This document shows positions 40,763-53,807 of a DNA stretch of 64,000 nt, in pieces (within the stretch, counting starts at the first letter, position 1; every line of letters starts with the position of its first letter). Where the stretch lies: NCBI GenBank assembly GCA_944739405.2, contig OX123209.2:9555217-9619216 (forward strand), given 5' to 3'. The notes under the pieces are model-generated. The model was not told where the DNA came from. It did no database searches and was given only the letters and a program-made list of their open reading frames with translations. The position numbers and the translations under genes were made by a program. Source of the stretch: Euclidia mi. Lineage: Eukaryota > Arthropoda > Insecta > Lepidoptera > Erebidae.

Positions 40763-42221
40763 TAATAAGTGCTTTATCTTACACACAGTTTCAGCACCCA
40801 CCTTGATCCCTTGAAGAACAGAACAACAACAAGACGTAATCAAACGCTGCGACGCACACCCGTCGAGCGCGGACGTGCGGCGCTGTGACGCGCGTATTAA
40901 ATTATTATTTAATAAATGTAATTAGCGGCTATACGTCGCCCGATACTGTAGCTATGAGCTGTTCACAGCAACTCATAGCCAACGAGCTGTTGGCGTTTAT
41001 ACAACATGCCATCGACACCATGGACGAGGTCAGCATTCTGCAGATCTGCAAGTCCAACTTCAAAGAAGAAGACGTGTGTGGTAGCAAGAAGCTACTCTAT
41101 CAAACCCTGGGCAACTTAGACGAGATGCCGTCCCGGCGAAGGGATGGCACCGAGAAGAGTATCCAGGATATCATCTCGTTATTGAAGGTGACCGACCCTG
41201 ACGACGTGCCTACGTTCGTGGCGAAGGATCTGCACCAGCTGCCGCCCGTCACATTCGACCACGTCGACGTAACCAGGTTGCTGAAGGATATCACATCCCT
41301 GAAATCCAGCCTGGCCGAGGTGCAGTCCAAGTTAGAGAAGTCGGACAGCACCATAAGTGAGCTACGTGCAGAAGTAGTGTTATTACGTAACGCTATTTCT
41401 ACAAGTAGGTCACCAGTCGTGTCCAACGTAAACACACGACGCGGGGCTCAAAACGCATCCATCAGCAGTTTTCAGTCAGCGAATTTGCTTGCGTCGCCTA
41501 TCGCCGGTAATCCAAGCGCTGGGACGCGTAATGTTGCTGAAATCGGGTCATCGACACCGGTCAAGGTTTTGTCGAGTGTTGATGCATCGATGACTAAGCG
41601 CGCTTATGCCAATGTTGCTGCCAAAAGCAAAACGCAGCAGAATCGGCCGGATGAAAAAGGGGGTAAACAGAAGCCTTGTAAACCCTCTCATAACGAGGTT
41701 GTGGAGCTACGTGCCCCAAAACCGAAGACATGCGACGAGGATGGTTTCATAAAGGTGGAGAAGAAGAAGAAACCAACTTGTCGTAACCTTTGTGGTACCG
41801 GGTTAGTGGGACCGAACATGCTGCTGCGTCCCGCCGTACCAACCACGCAGTTGTACGTCTCTCGGCTGCATCACTCCACAAAGGGAGAGGAGGTCGTAGA
41901 ATACCTGCGCCTGAAGACCAAATGGACTTTGAGAGTCGAGAGATTGGAGTCACGGCATAACACCAACTTCAACTCGTACGTGGTGCGGGTGCCGACTCAT
42001 CATCTCGAGACTTTCCTTAAGGAAGAGTTTTGGCCGAAGGGTGTCGTGTATCGGCGTTTTCATGGGAGGTTACGCAATACCACTCCGCGTAACATGAAGC
42101 CATAAACAACACCTGTTTGTTTTATTATAATATTTTATTATGTTATTTTATCTATGTTAGTCTATAAGGTATATATCTATCTGTTCTTGTTACCTGAAAA
42201 TAAATGATTATTATTATTATT
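40763..42221 (+). mobile_element. ORF1-only non-LTR element, copy 2
   Basis: Counterpart of 11414-12872, with the same (ATT)n tail interrupted by the Dong-like element. Confidence 0.6.
40954..42105 (+). CDS. LINE ORF1-like nucleic acid-binding protein, copy 2
   Basis: The 383-residue ORF is identical to 11605-12756. Confidence 0.65.
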   Translation: MSCSQQLIANELLAFIQHAIDTMDEVSILQICKSNFKEEDVCGSKKLLYQTLGNLDEMPSRRRDGTEKSIQDIISLLKVTDPDDVPTFVAKDLHQLPPVTFDHVDVTRLLKDITSLKSSLAEVQSKLEKSDSTISELRAEVVLLRNAISTSRSPVVSNVNTRRGAQNASISSFQSANLLASPIAGNPSAGTRNVAEIGSSTPVKVLSSVDASMTKRAYANVAAKSKTQQNRPDEKGGKQKPCKPSHNEVVELRAPKPKTCDEDGFIKVEKKKKPTCRNLCGTGLVGPNMLLRPAVPTTQLYVSRLHHSTKGEEVVEYLRLKTKWTLRVERLESRHNTNFNSYVVRVPTHHLETFLKEEFWPKGVVYRRFHGRLRNTTPRNMKP

Positions 42222-45200
42222 CACATACATCTTTAATATATTCTCATAATAAATAAGTACATTTTTAAATATATCAATTATAAAAATACATTTAAAAATA
42301 TAAAAATCATTATGGGGACCCACCAGTATCGGGAACAGGGTCCAAGCTATTGGTGGTTAGGGCTCCAGAGACAGGAACCGCCTCACTATGCGTGCCGTGT
42401 CCAAAAGTACCGCCTTCTGTATCAGACCCTTGACCCAAGGATCCAACGCAGGCCTCTTAAGATGGTGGTCGAGGCTCTTGGCTATAAGACCATTCACTGT
42501 GACGATTATCGGCACAATAATTGCTGAGTCGACATCCCACATGTCGACAATCTCGTGCGCCAAGTCCAGATATTTAATCTGCTTATCTTTCTCAGCCTTC
42601 ACGAGATTCTCGTCATGAGGGATGGCGACATCAACAATTATTGCGCGGCGCTCTGATCGATCTACCACCACAATATCAGGTTTGTTGGCTACAACAGTCC
42701 TGTCTGTGATGATAGATCGATCCCAGTACAATGTGATATGACCACTTTCCAGAACAGGTTCCGCCACATACCTGTAGTACGGCACCTCAACATCTACAAG
42801 CCTGTATTTCAGAGCAAGTTGCTGGTGAATGATCCTGGCTACTTGGTTATGCCTGTGCAAGTACTCGCCGTTAGCAAGACGCGAACAGCCGGAAACTATA
42901 TGTCTGAGGGATTCACCAGGCTGGTGACACGCACGACAAATGTCCGTGGTGCCATCCCTCAGAGTATATTTCCGGTAGTTATTCGTCTTGATAACTTCAT
43001 CAGCAATTGCACAAACAAACCCTTCGGTTTCCCCAAAAAGGTCACCGAAGCGTAGCCAGTTCACCGAGGCTAAAAAGTCTACATCTGGCCCATGCAGGGT
43101 CCGGTAGAACCTGCCGTGAAGCTCCTTGCTCTGCCATACAAGCCTGCGATCATCAGTGCTAATTACTACAGGTCTGCGCCAGCTGTCCTTAGAAAGACTG
43201 AGCGGAGTAAACCCGGCGTCCACTGCTACAACATCGCGATGCACATCCACGTTCGCGTTGAGAAAATAATCTTTGAGGTTGCATACCTCGCGGTTGTGCA
43301 GGGATTTGACATTTAGAAAGCCACGATCCCCACACTTCCGCGGAATATACAACCTCATTACGGATGAGCGTGGATGATGCATCCGGTGTGCCGTCAGCAG
43401 TGTTCGGACCTTTCGGTCTAAGGTGTCCAGTTCAGTCTGAGTCCACTTGAGTATGCCAAAGGAGTACATGAGAACCGGCATGACCCAACCGTTGCAAGCT
43501 CGAACCTTATTGCCACCTGATAAAAGACTATTCAGTACCTTTTTCAGGCGGCCAAAGAACCGCTCTTGCAACGATTGTTTCATGTCAGCCTCATTAATAC
43601 TTAAAGCCTGTGACACACCCAAGTATTTGTAGGTGTCGGTTCGGAGAAGTGATCTTAGGTTAATGGAATCTGAGAGTTGAATCCCTTCAGATTCCACCAT
43701 CTTTCCTTGCTTTACATGAATCACAGCACATTTATCCACACCAAATTTCATGTTGATAGAATTACTAAAACTTTCAGTTATTTTTAGTAAACTTATCAAT
43801 TGAGGGTTGGTGTGGGCAAAGAGTTTTAAGTCATCCATGAACAACAAGTGGGACACTACCCGATCACTTCTTCGTAACCTGTAACCTAGCCCTGAACCCT
43901 CCAGCAAGGTACTGAGAGGATTCAGTGCTAAGCAAAACCATAATGGACTCAGACTATCACCCTGGAAGATACCTCGCTCAATCTTCATAAGTTCGCCATT
44001 CCCCTGGATCCGTCGGCACCCTGGATAGCCAAGAACCGTTTTCCATTGCCCCATACATGACTTTAAGAAGGTGCGTAGAGTTGTATTTATTTTATACAAC
44101 TCCATCACCCTCAAAAGCCACGTATGAGGCTCAGAATCGTACGCTTTCTTGTAATCTATCCAACATGCCGCCAGATCCTTTCGGTTACGACGAACTTGCT
44201 GGGTAATGGTCATATCAATAAGGAGGAGCTCCTTAGTACCACGAGCCCCCTTCCTACATCCATTCTGAGTGTCTGACATAATTGAATTCAATTCAACATG
44301 TTTTGATATTTTAGCATTCAGAATAGATGTAAGAAGTTTATAGACCGATGGCAAACATGTAATCGGTCTATAATTACCGGGCTCTGTGGTACTACCTGTC
44401 TTGTGGAGCAAGCGGGTTACTCCAGTTGTCATAAAATCTGGGATCGAACCAGATTCTAGGGATGATTGAAACTGGGATGCTAAGCAGCCATGTGGACTAC
44501 GTAGCCATTTCAGCCAGAAATTGTGCAGTCCATCCGGTCCTGGAGCTTTCCAATTTGATAACGAACGGACTGCACTTGTAACATCTTCGCTGGAAATGAC
44601 TACGTTTTCCATTTCTGGAATGTGTTCACATGACCGCTCAACATCCCGCATCCAACCACCCTCTGTGTGGCCAATAGGTGCCGACCATATGCTACGCCAA
44701 AATTTGTTAGTGGCGTCTGCATCCGGCAGCTGCCCATTAGCCACATCTTGGGCTGGTCGGTCCCAGTTTCTATAAACCCACTTTTGGTCCCTTTGAAATG
44801 CACGATTCAAGGTATATCGGTCCACGCGTTTTTTATATCTGCGTATCCGGTTTGCCCATGCATAGACTTTCTGCTTTAGGAAGTCAATGCGCTCCGTGAG
44901 CCGAGATGTATAGTCATGAGGACTGATACCTGTCCCCAAGAAGGCTCGGCGCACAAAGCGCATGACCCTGGGACGTGTATTCCCAGACCTAAAGCAGATT
45001 AGCTTACCGATAAGTGCCCTTGTCTCAGCAATACGCCGTTCAATTCTGTACTGCCACGCCGGGATAGCAGATCTTTGTCGCATGCCAGTATCACGTTCAT
45101 GAAACTTGACACCAGCCATACGACAAGCCGCTACGGCGGCGCAGTCTAAAATTGAGTGCGTATCACCAAGATTTTCACTATTCTCTAGAAAACTAGGTAA

Positions 45201-46204
45201 TAGCGAGTCAAGGGCACCTACCAGCGCTATATTACGCCTATGCATAGGCAACCGGGGCAGGCGCGGCCTAATTGTTGGTGACATGTACCGATATTCCCCA
45301 ATCGCACATTTCAAAGCATCCATAACCTCCTCATTGCACTGGATACTTACGTTACAAACCATATCATCCACATCCACGACGGCATTATTACCCATCCGCG
45401 ATGCATCTGTGTTACCGATAGCACTAACGGGTTGGACGTGAACAGCCTGGCTCGTAGGTAAGTATTCTGAGCGTAGCCTATCAAGTACGACGTTATCCAG
45501 CTTGTTACTGCGCTGGATAACTCGCACCTGATCCGATAATCGTTGAGCCGTAACGTTGATACTTGGTTCTAAGGCCTGAAACAGAACGAGCATGCGACTG
45601 CGGTACGCAGTGAGGTTAGTTCCCCCCTCTGTAGCCCCAAAATATGCGCGCATGACATTTTCATTGATGGATTCCGTCCATCGCATGCGCTGCACATTAC
45701 CACCAGCAGCGAGGACCCTGTTTGAGACCGGTGGGTCTCGTGGTCACAGGCAGGCTGGCGGCCGGCCTCTGCCTCTCCGCCGTACAGGTGACGGTGACGA
45801 CGGGGGCGAGAAGTACTCGACGCAACTGCAGCTGCTGGCGATGTCGGCGCAGGCCTCGGCGGCTGCGAGGCGGAGCTCAGCGACGGGTCCGGAGGTGTTG
45901 GGTGTGCTAGCTGTTTGTTTCTGGCCCTCGTCAACATGCTAAAGTATTAATTTCATTTTCATTTTTGTGAATGTTATTATTGTTGTTGTTGACATATTTT
46001 CTATGACGGCTGTCATTGTATATTTACACTTCACTTTCTATATTTATGGTGGTTTTGTTCAGGTATTTTCTTCTGTTATTGTAGTTTTCTATTGTAACTT
46101 ATATTGGCTATACTTTTAAACTATGGATATAATGGAATACGTTAAATATTATTATTTAAAATTCTTAGGCAAAATATGCACGTTGACATTGGTGGTGTTG
46201 CCAG
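42222..46204 (-). mobile_element. R4/Dong-like non-LTR retrotransposon, copy 2
   Basis: Counterpart of 12873-16855, flanked by the same ATT runs. Confidence 0.85.
42357..45937 (-). pseudogene. R4/Dong-like RT-endonuclease ORF, copy 2
   Basis: Same domains and the same N-terminal frameshift as 13008-16588. Bases at 43273 and 44413 give Lys for Arg (NREVCNLKDY) and Arg for His (TGVTRLLHK). The second residue lies in the reverse transcriptase. Neither touches a catalytic motif. Confidence 0.88.
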
Positions 46205-46224
46205 TTATTATTATTATTATTATA

Positions 46225-47160
46225 TTAATACAATGAGAAGTATGTAACGTAGGTACGGTACCCATAATCACATACCAAATACCGTCTCAATAGCGGGCGG
46301 TAAATCATATCGCTCACTACGTACTATGTTAGTTAGTAGCAAGTGCGGAAATATTGAAGCTCCGATCAAAAGATCAATGCCTGCCGGATTCGCAAACTCC
46401 GCGTCTGCTAGCGGCAATGACTCGAAGTGAGTGAGTGATGCTACGTCTACATTAGCGTTCGGCAATGCGTCCGTGATACGCTCCACGATAAGCGAAGAAA
46501 TGTTAAATTAATATTCCTATCAAAACGCGAATGTATTTTAATATCTACGGAACCCTTGCAATGTTTTTCTGATCCGCCTATCCCTTTGACGGTTGAGTTA
46601 GTATTTTTAAAGTTATTCCACAATCCGAGGCGTTTGAAGCATTCCGATGTTATTAGATTGGTCTGAGACGCGCCATCCAGCAGACAACGTACCATGGGCG
46701 GCGACCCATTAACATCATAAACGATAACTTGCGCCGTCGCTAACAGAACAGTCTTAGACGCCATACATCGCGTTTTGGCCCTGCGCGGATCATTATAGAT
46801 GCGCGAGTGCCGTCCTCGCGTGCGCGTCGCCCGCGCAATGGACGTCGTACACAACGATACTTCGCCCTGAGGCGTGGAGGGGGAAGTCACCGTGGCCTGC
46901 ACCTGCGACGTAAGTGTGTCAAGGTTAGCGGCTTGGCTTGACAACGGGTTACCTTTATCGAAGTGAAGCAGAGAATGATGTTTCTGATTGCATAAGCGAC
47001 ACTTTGTCTTACTAGAACAATTACTTGTTTTATGTTTTATGCTTAAGCAATTAATGCAAGCTTTTTTATCTTTTACGCATTTAAAACGAGCGGTTGGATT
47101 TAAATTATTAAAGGCGGGACACTTGTATAAATGGTCGTGCACTATATTACTGCACAGTCA
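46225..47160 (-). pseudogene. Pao nucleocapsid and protease region, copy 2
   Basis: Counterpart of 16876-17811, with the same frame change near 46504. No difference was noticed. Confidence 0.78.
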
Positions 47161-48189
47161 CTTCTGTGAATTATTACTATTAGATTCCGAGCATGTTACG
47201 TAAGATTGTGGATTAGGGACCGAGTTATTATTACTATTTCGCGATTTATTCAACCTTTGTTTGTTGCTGTTAGTGTTAGACGGGCCAGGTGAACCGGACT
47301 GCGTATTATGAAATATTCGACACTGATCTTTGATGAACGAAATAAAACTATCTAGTGTAGGTATTTTATTATTGCGTTCCGTCATCTCGAATGCGCGAAT
47401 TGTATCAGTGTCAAAGTTTTTTAAAGCGAGTTGAAGCAACATAAAGTCGGAAAGATCTTCTAATTTAAAGTTCCCAAGAGAATTAACCGCGGTTACGAAG
47501 TTATCAATAAACAGCTGGAAATTCGAGACAGATGCGGCACCGGACAGTTTAAGATTTAAAGCTTGGTCAAAGTAGGTAGACGCTATGACGCGCGTGTCTT
47601 GATATCTGTCAAGTAGTGACTGAAATATGACCTGATAATTCTCAGCACTGGGTGTGACACCTGCAAATACGGACTGGGCCTTCGTTGACAGTTTACCTAT
47701 TAAATAGTACAACCTGTCAGCATCTGTCAGAGAACCATTATCGTGCACTGTAGACTTAAAGCTCGCATAGAATAACGGCCAATTTCGTATATCTCCGTCA
47801 AACGACATAATCTCGATTGGCGGTAATTTCGGCTTGCGGGCCGCGGCAACGGGCTCTGCTGAACATTTACCCTCCAATCGCGATTGTATACGCTTAATAA
47901 TACAATAAAGATCTTCGAATGAGGTGTACGCCTGATAGTTCGGTTTTTCATCAGGATTGATAGAAAGTAATCTTGCGTTATAATCGTCTAACAACTTATG
48001 AAAATCTGTTCGAATACTATCTACTGTCATACAATAACTGAGAAATGCTTCGCTATTACTGTCAGAAATAGAGGCGGTTTTTGAACGCTCGTATAGGTTT
48101 TGAATGCGCTCAAATAAAATATTGCGTTTTGCTTCTAAGATTGTCATCTCTTTGTCTTCCGACACGCGTGACTTCGTTTGTTGTGACAT
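47158..48189 (-). CDS. Pao gag capsid protein, copy 2
   Basis: 343 residues as in copy 1, with GKLSTKA in place of GKLSPKA (base 47685). Ends at the same TGA. Confidence 0.85.
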   Translation of the reverse strand: MSQQTKSRVSEDKEMTILEAKRNILFERIQNLYERSKTASISDSNSEAFLSYCMTVDSIRTDFHKLLDDYNARLLSINPDEKPNYQAYTSFEDLYCIIKRIQSRLEGKCSAEPVAAARKPKLPPIEIMSFDGDIRNWPLFYASFKSTVHDNGSLTDADRLYYLIGKLSTKAQSVFAGVTPSAENYQVIFQSLLDRYQDTRVIASTYFDQALNLKLSGAASVSNFQLFIDNFVTAVNSLGNFKLEDLSDFMLLQLALKNFDTDTIRAFEMTERNNKIPTLDSFISFIKDQCRIFHNTQSGSPGPSNTNSNKQRLNKSRNSNNNSVPNPQSYVTCSESNSNNSQK

Positions 48190-48233
48190 GCTTACGTAAG
48201 TATAAGCTAATGAGACCGAAACAAATTAAGAAT

Positions 48234-48774
48234 ATCTAATGTATTTATTTATTTATTTTACACTTTATTGTACACATTAAAAAACATTATTAGAGATCTT
48301 ATAACTAACTATAGTACAAAGGGCGGCCTTATCGCTGAAAGCGATTTCTACCAGGCAACCTTTGGATGGAAATATTATTAGTAGGAGAAAATCGGTAGTT
48401 GCATGTGTAAACAAAGCTATATAATATATACATACTTAATATACCTATATTCATTCCTGTAATATGATAATAAATGATAGACATAATTATATACATATAC
48501 ATAAACATACATACATACTTATACATACGTACATACATATACATACACATATTTAATACTTACATGTATTTTGTAGAACTAGAAGAAGTTATAGTGATAG
48601 ATAGTGAGCCTTTACTGAAGCTTTAAATTTAGTTATCGTTTGAGCCTGTCTTATATGTAATGGTAAAGCATTCCAAAGGCGAACAGCGGTAACACAAAAA
48701 GATTTGTCATACAGTGCTGTGGAATGTACCGGCATTTTTAGTTTCAAATTTTCTGATGACCTTAAAATAATACC
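48234..48774 (-). mobile_element. 5'-truncated non-LTR element fragment, copy 2
   Basis: Counterpart of 18885-19425, with one base changed at 48380. Confidence 0.7.
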
Positions 48775-49064
48775 TAATGTACCTATTATTTTACCTAAGT
48801 AGGCTAAGTAGGCAACACTTTAGAGCTGTGGAATTAAAAGTTGCTCAAAATATGAGATTTACAAGACAACTATGATAGTTCCAGAAATAATAATTGAGTA
48901 AGTAGGTAGCTACATAAAAGTTTATTACCTACTGATGCGGGCGGAAACAATCATGCGAAGGTTATGTGAATGAACTAGGAGTATAGCTAGGTTCTATAAC
49001 TACCTAGGTATAGAGATATAACGTATAAAACGTAAATGAATCCGACTCGTATGGATCAAAAAAA

Positions 49065-49584
49065 TGTTACGGCGAACCGAATGTTCCTAGGCGATTTGGA
49101 GAAGGAATGGACTGTATCTAAAGGATGGCGAGTTCTGGTCGCCTAGGATTGGAATGGGAAGAGGATTGTGAGTGGGTATAGGATATTCTAAGGATGCTGA
49201 AGGATGAGGGGCACCTACCTTGTGCGTCTGTCCTTTTTCCTTACAAACGGCAGCCTCCTGGTGTCTTCGAGATGAAGCTGCTTGATTCACTACACTACAC
49301 CATTCGTTTCACTTTCACTCGCGAGCGGGTTTTCCTTGGTGGAAGCGGTAATAATCACATACAGCGGTGCGGCGCGGTACGATATAGTGGACACGTTCTC
49401 AGCGAGCGGAATGTTCTGGACTGTCACTCGCGTCGACGATCGCAGCAACCAATCCGCGAAAGGCAGTGCCTCTTCCAGGGAGTGGGATAGAGAGGGACGG
49501 AAATACAGTATCGCTCGCACTTGTACGTGGAACGATTGATGTTGATGCGATTAGTTATAGATAGGAAGGTAGATGGCGCTTTCA
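49065..49584 (-). repeat. Pao element 5' LTR, copy 2
   Basis: Counterpart of 19716-20235, differing at 49069 and 49564. At 49564 it has the same base as the 3' LTR, so copy 1 carries the derived state there. Confidence 0.92.
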
Positions 49585-50623
49585 GCTGTTATTATTCCAT
49601 TTGAAACTCTTTCTATTAATTTTGTTTTAAGCCCAAAATATACATACGAACCTCCAGCACAATTATAATGTTAATATGACGTGGTGTTTCTAAGGCTCAG
49701 TTCACACCGAAATGGCAGCGGCTGGAAGCGACGCGCAGCGGCCGGCATCGAAGAGAAGGTTTGCGGCTGCCCGCGACTGCTCGCGCCTGCCCGCGACTGC
49801 TCGCGCCTGCCCGCGACTCCTCGCGGCCGCGCGCAACTCACGTCACGGCTCAGGCTCACGCTATTCCTATGCGCAGTTTATATTCTACATATAACGAGGA
49901 AACTCGTGTGTAATTAGCTAATAAAAATAAAGTAGTGAGTGCGCGGCGCGGCGTGAGCGGGCGGGGCGGATACTTCCAGCGGCCACTCGCGCCCGCCCGC
50001 GCCTTCCCGCGCATGCTCGCGCCTTCCCGCGCATGCTCGCGGCTGCCCGCGCCTTCCAGCGCATGCTCGCGGCCGCTCGCGCCCGCCAGAGCGGTCGTGC
50101 GCACGACGTTTTCAAGTTTGTCAAGTGACTTTATGTATTATAGTCATGGTGATAAAGACTAAAATTATATGACACTGAAACTGCTCTCCGCTGCCCTTCC
50201 GGCCGCTGCCATTTCGGTGTGAACTGAGCCTAATAGCGTGCGTGCATCAGATGGTAAATTAGGATGGACATATTTTAAAGTTTTCAATAAGTCATTGAGA
50301 GCAGAATGACTTAGAAAGGAACCAATATCTAATATTGGTTCACAGTTAGATGGTTTTTGGATTTGATCAGGGCTGTTTAATGAAGTATCTAATGGATCAG
50401 TGACTTTCATAGAATAATGCGATTGCTCATTTCTAGAACTATTTAGCAATTGGTCTGAGAATTTCTGCAATTTATTCACTGTAGGTTGTATTTTATCTAT
50501 GGTTGTTTTAATATGTGTACTACCTGAAAGGTTATTATGATAATTAAACTCATTCTTTATTTGTGCTTTCCTTCGTGCAAGTCGCCGTTTTTTGGATTGT
50601 TCTGCGAGCTTTCCGTTCTCCAT
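49585..50623 (-). pseudogene. TNP2-like transposase, N-terminal part, copy 2
   Basis: Counterpart of 20236-21274, interrupted by the same MITE. One base differs at 50291. Confidence 0.72.
49694..50230. mobile_element. PIF/Harbinger-type MITE, copy 2
   Basis: Counterpart of 20345-20881, flanked by TAA at 49691-49693 and 50231-50233. One base differs at 49915. Confidence 0.85.
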
Positions 50624-53600
50624 TGCGGTCTTTGGTAAATCTGAACCAGTTTGCTATAACTTCGTGAATTTCCGAGTCTGTTGCCTTTTCCGCTATTTTA
50701 TTATGGCGCACTGCATCTGTAAAGAAAACAATTTGTAAACTCTACAAGATAAACAGCAGAATCGAAATAAAACCGGCAAAGTGCGAGTCGGACTCGCACA
50801 CCGAGGGTTCCGTACTTACTCCACACAATACATATCTAGCTGTAGGTGTGCGTTGGTTGAGATTTGAATATTCGATGCTTACGAATGATTCATTTTTAAG
50901 GCAATTTTACGCAGGGTTCTCAGGCGGTCACCCACCCAAATACTGACCGCGACCGAAGTTTCAAAAACTTCGGTAATCGGACGAGAAATGTTTTCGTTTT
51001 CTATCTATCCTGTGCTAGTACGACTCGCACTTGACCACTTTTTAGTATTTGTTGTTATACTATAGTCACTACAGACTAAGCACTATAATTACACCAAGTT
51101 TGACTTGTGTGTATTACCGTTTTTAACAATAAAGCCAAAATGAAAAAAAAGCACGTTTCTTGTATGGGGAATAACCTAACCTAAGTTTTTAATTTTTTTA
51201 AAGATAGCCATTTTTTGGTCGGGCGGACAAACAACGTAGGCTTATTAATAGGGTAACGTTGGCACCCTTTTGGCATGGAACCCTAAAAAAATTATTAGGT
51301 AGGTAGGCTTTTAATAGCATAGGCGGACATGCCTATATTATTATTTAGTCTCTGACAGAATTATGAGTGCCAAATTGCAGTTCAGTTGCAGTTAGCATTA
51401 CTGCAACGAAACTGCAAACCAACTGTGATAATATATAATATTATAAATGTGAAAGGGCTAAGTGAGACACAAATAAACATGTTTTTTGTCTGGCTTTAGT
51501 GCAACAAGGCAGGACAGGACTGTGGGGCGACCTTATGGTCTTGAGGGATTAATACATTTATTTCCTACAGTTATGTAGTTGCAGCTGTGTTAAATATTAT
51601 AATGATTTCTGAATGTGTGGTAACTTACCTCTTATTACTTTAATTAATTGCATATTCTTCAATGGTAATTTGTCATTTTTTCCTGTCCAGTTATAGAGCA
51701 AAGCCAGTTTATTAGTGAACAGCTTTTCAAGGATTCTCCTTATGATTATTGGTACCTTGCTACCTCCCACAAAGCTTAGGTATGTAACCTGAAAAAAAAA
51801 CAAGCATAAAATTAAGTTTTACCTAATAAACATGTTTGTTTAATACTTGTTAAATTTAATGATTAGTAAACATAGTAGGTTACCAATTGTTTTGCATTTT
51901 TGTCTGTTACAATCCATGTTTCAATTAAATTCAGTGATTCAATATTATCACAGGGTAATTTTATTTCTTCTGGCAAAGTTTCAAACGGAGTGATTGTAGA
52001 GGAAGATCGGACTCTTTGCAGGATTTCTTGCTGTGATATATTTATTTCTTTTATTTCAATTTCAATAGATGCCAACCGCTTAGCAATTATATCTGTAATA
52101 ATAATGGAAATGAGTGGGTACATGGTAGGGCTAGTATTGTAATTGTACACCATTGGAAAGGTCCACAACACAACATATAGAATGTTTAAGAATATCAGAA
52201 GCTTAAAACAAAAACATATCAATCTAGATGCACCCATGATTTTATTCGAACAAAAGAAAAGATTTGCTGCCTCTTCATAATATTAGTGTAGATTTTGTAT
52301 AATTTTATGTTTACATGATCTAATAGAGAAACTAAAAGCAAGTTTTCTTACCAAGGCTATGTGAGCTAGGGTCTACCAGTGTCAAATCCAATGAACCTGA
52401 AAACAGTCACAATCAAAATCTTATTAACAATCTTTATAAAACAAAATGACCAATAACTAATTAAATCTACAAGTAGCCCCGTCCAAGAAAGTGTGATTAT
52501 GTTAAGCATAAATCAATAATATTGGCTCACTTATGTTTGGGAGGGTTATTTCAGGTTCAGTATCTTGAGTAATCAGAGTAACATCTGAATTGGTATGACT
52601 TGATGGTGTCAAAGGAGGCCTAGTTATTGGATAAGTAATAATACTGTCTTCAGAATTTTCATTGGAGTCATCACTGTCATATATTCTTTTAGATTTTTTG
52701 CGTCTTCGACGCTGTCCCTGTTCTGACTCAACTTCAGACTCTATTTCAGCTTGTTTAGCCTTTTCTCTTGCTTTGCTTAAGTCATCTGAAATTAGAATTA
52801 CTATTTAGGTAATAATATAGGTAAGTTAAAACCACCCCTCTTATTCATAAACGTCTTATAAACCTACAATAGCTAAAATGCACTATAAATCTGTTGTTGT
52901 GTTTTTTCGTTGACATGAAAGTGAGAATGACAGAGATATTTTGTAAAGGTTTTATAAAATATGAATAATGCGGTTAATCTATGCAAAAACCTCAGATCAA
53001 AAAAATAGGCAGATAGAACGCTTAGAACACGAAAGTGACCCCACCAAAGCAAATACAAAATCAAAAACGAATAGGCTACGATCGCATACAAAGTTGAATT
53101 CCAGTTAGACTGTTAATTTAAATCTTTCCACTAATAATAGTAGAATGATTTACATTAACAGTCTAACTGGAATTGAACTTTGTATGCGATCGTAGCCTAT
53201 TCGCTTTTGATTTTGTATTTGCTTTGGTGGGGTCACTCGCGTGTTCTAAGCATTCTATCTGCCTATTTTTTGATCTGAGGCAAAAACATAAGATTACTGT
53301 GAACCGTAATATCACCTTGAAAGCAATGTCTACAAGAAGCTCAACCTCAGCTAGCCATGTGTAACTCAGAATTGATCAATTCAAAAAAGCAAATCACAAG
53401 TTATGACTCAAGTTGAGATGGGTGTCTTCAAATAGAGAGTAGGAATTAAATAGGTTTCTTTTAGGTAAGCGTGCTCCATCCTAGGCCACACTGTTGCTTA
53501 AGATCAGTAAAAGTAATGACTTTTATCAACATTTTCAACAATTAAAAATTTAAAAAAAAAATGGAAGAACCCCATGCAGACATGCAATCTACTTACCTGT

Positions 53601-53807
53601 TTCATAAAATACACGCTTAATAGTAAAACTTGACCATGTGTCATCTGGGAGGATAGAACCTTCAAGGCATTTTTTAAATTTATTTTGAGCCTTTACTGGG
53701 GGCCAGACGCTATGCTTCTTTCTTGGCGTCAGCCATTCCTGTCTAACAACACTAATACCTCCACCTCCGTCGCCAAATTCTATCACACTAAATTTGCTAT
53801 TGGACAT
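50550..53807 (-). CDS. DUF4806-domain protein of the CACTA-like element, copy 2
   Basis: Same six exons shifted by 29,349: 53807-53597, 52785-52531, 52396-52352, 52092-51884, 51788-51629 and 50716-50550. No exon difference from copy 1 was seen; the one base found (52450) is in an intron. Two intact copies therefore sit in the window. Confidence 0.75.
50774..51294. repeat. Lepidopteran repeat with 5S rRNA-derived segment, copy 2
   Basis: Counterpart of 21425-21945; no difference was noticed. Confidence 0.65.
52990..53280. mobile_element. Foldback MITE in DUF4806 intron 1, copy 2
   Basis: Counterpart of 23641-23931, with the same CAAAAA flanks. Confidence 0.8.

Larger units (their letters stand above)
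38417..49584 (-). mobile_element. Pao-type LTR retrotransposon, copy 2
   Basis: Counterpart of 9068-20235, with GCTGT at 38412-38416 and 49585-49589. It carries the same deletions and nested elements. Confidence 0.92.
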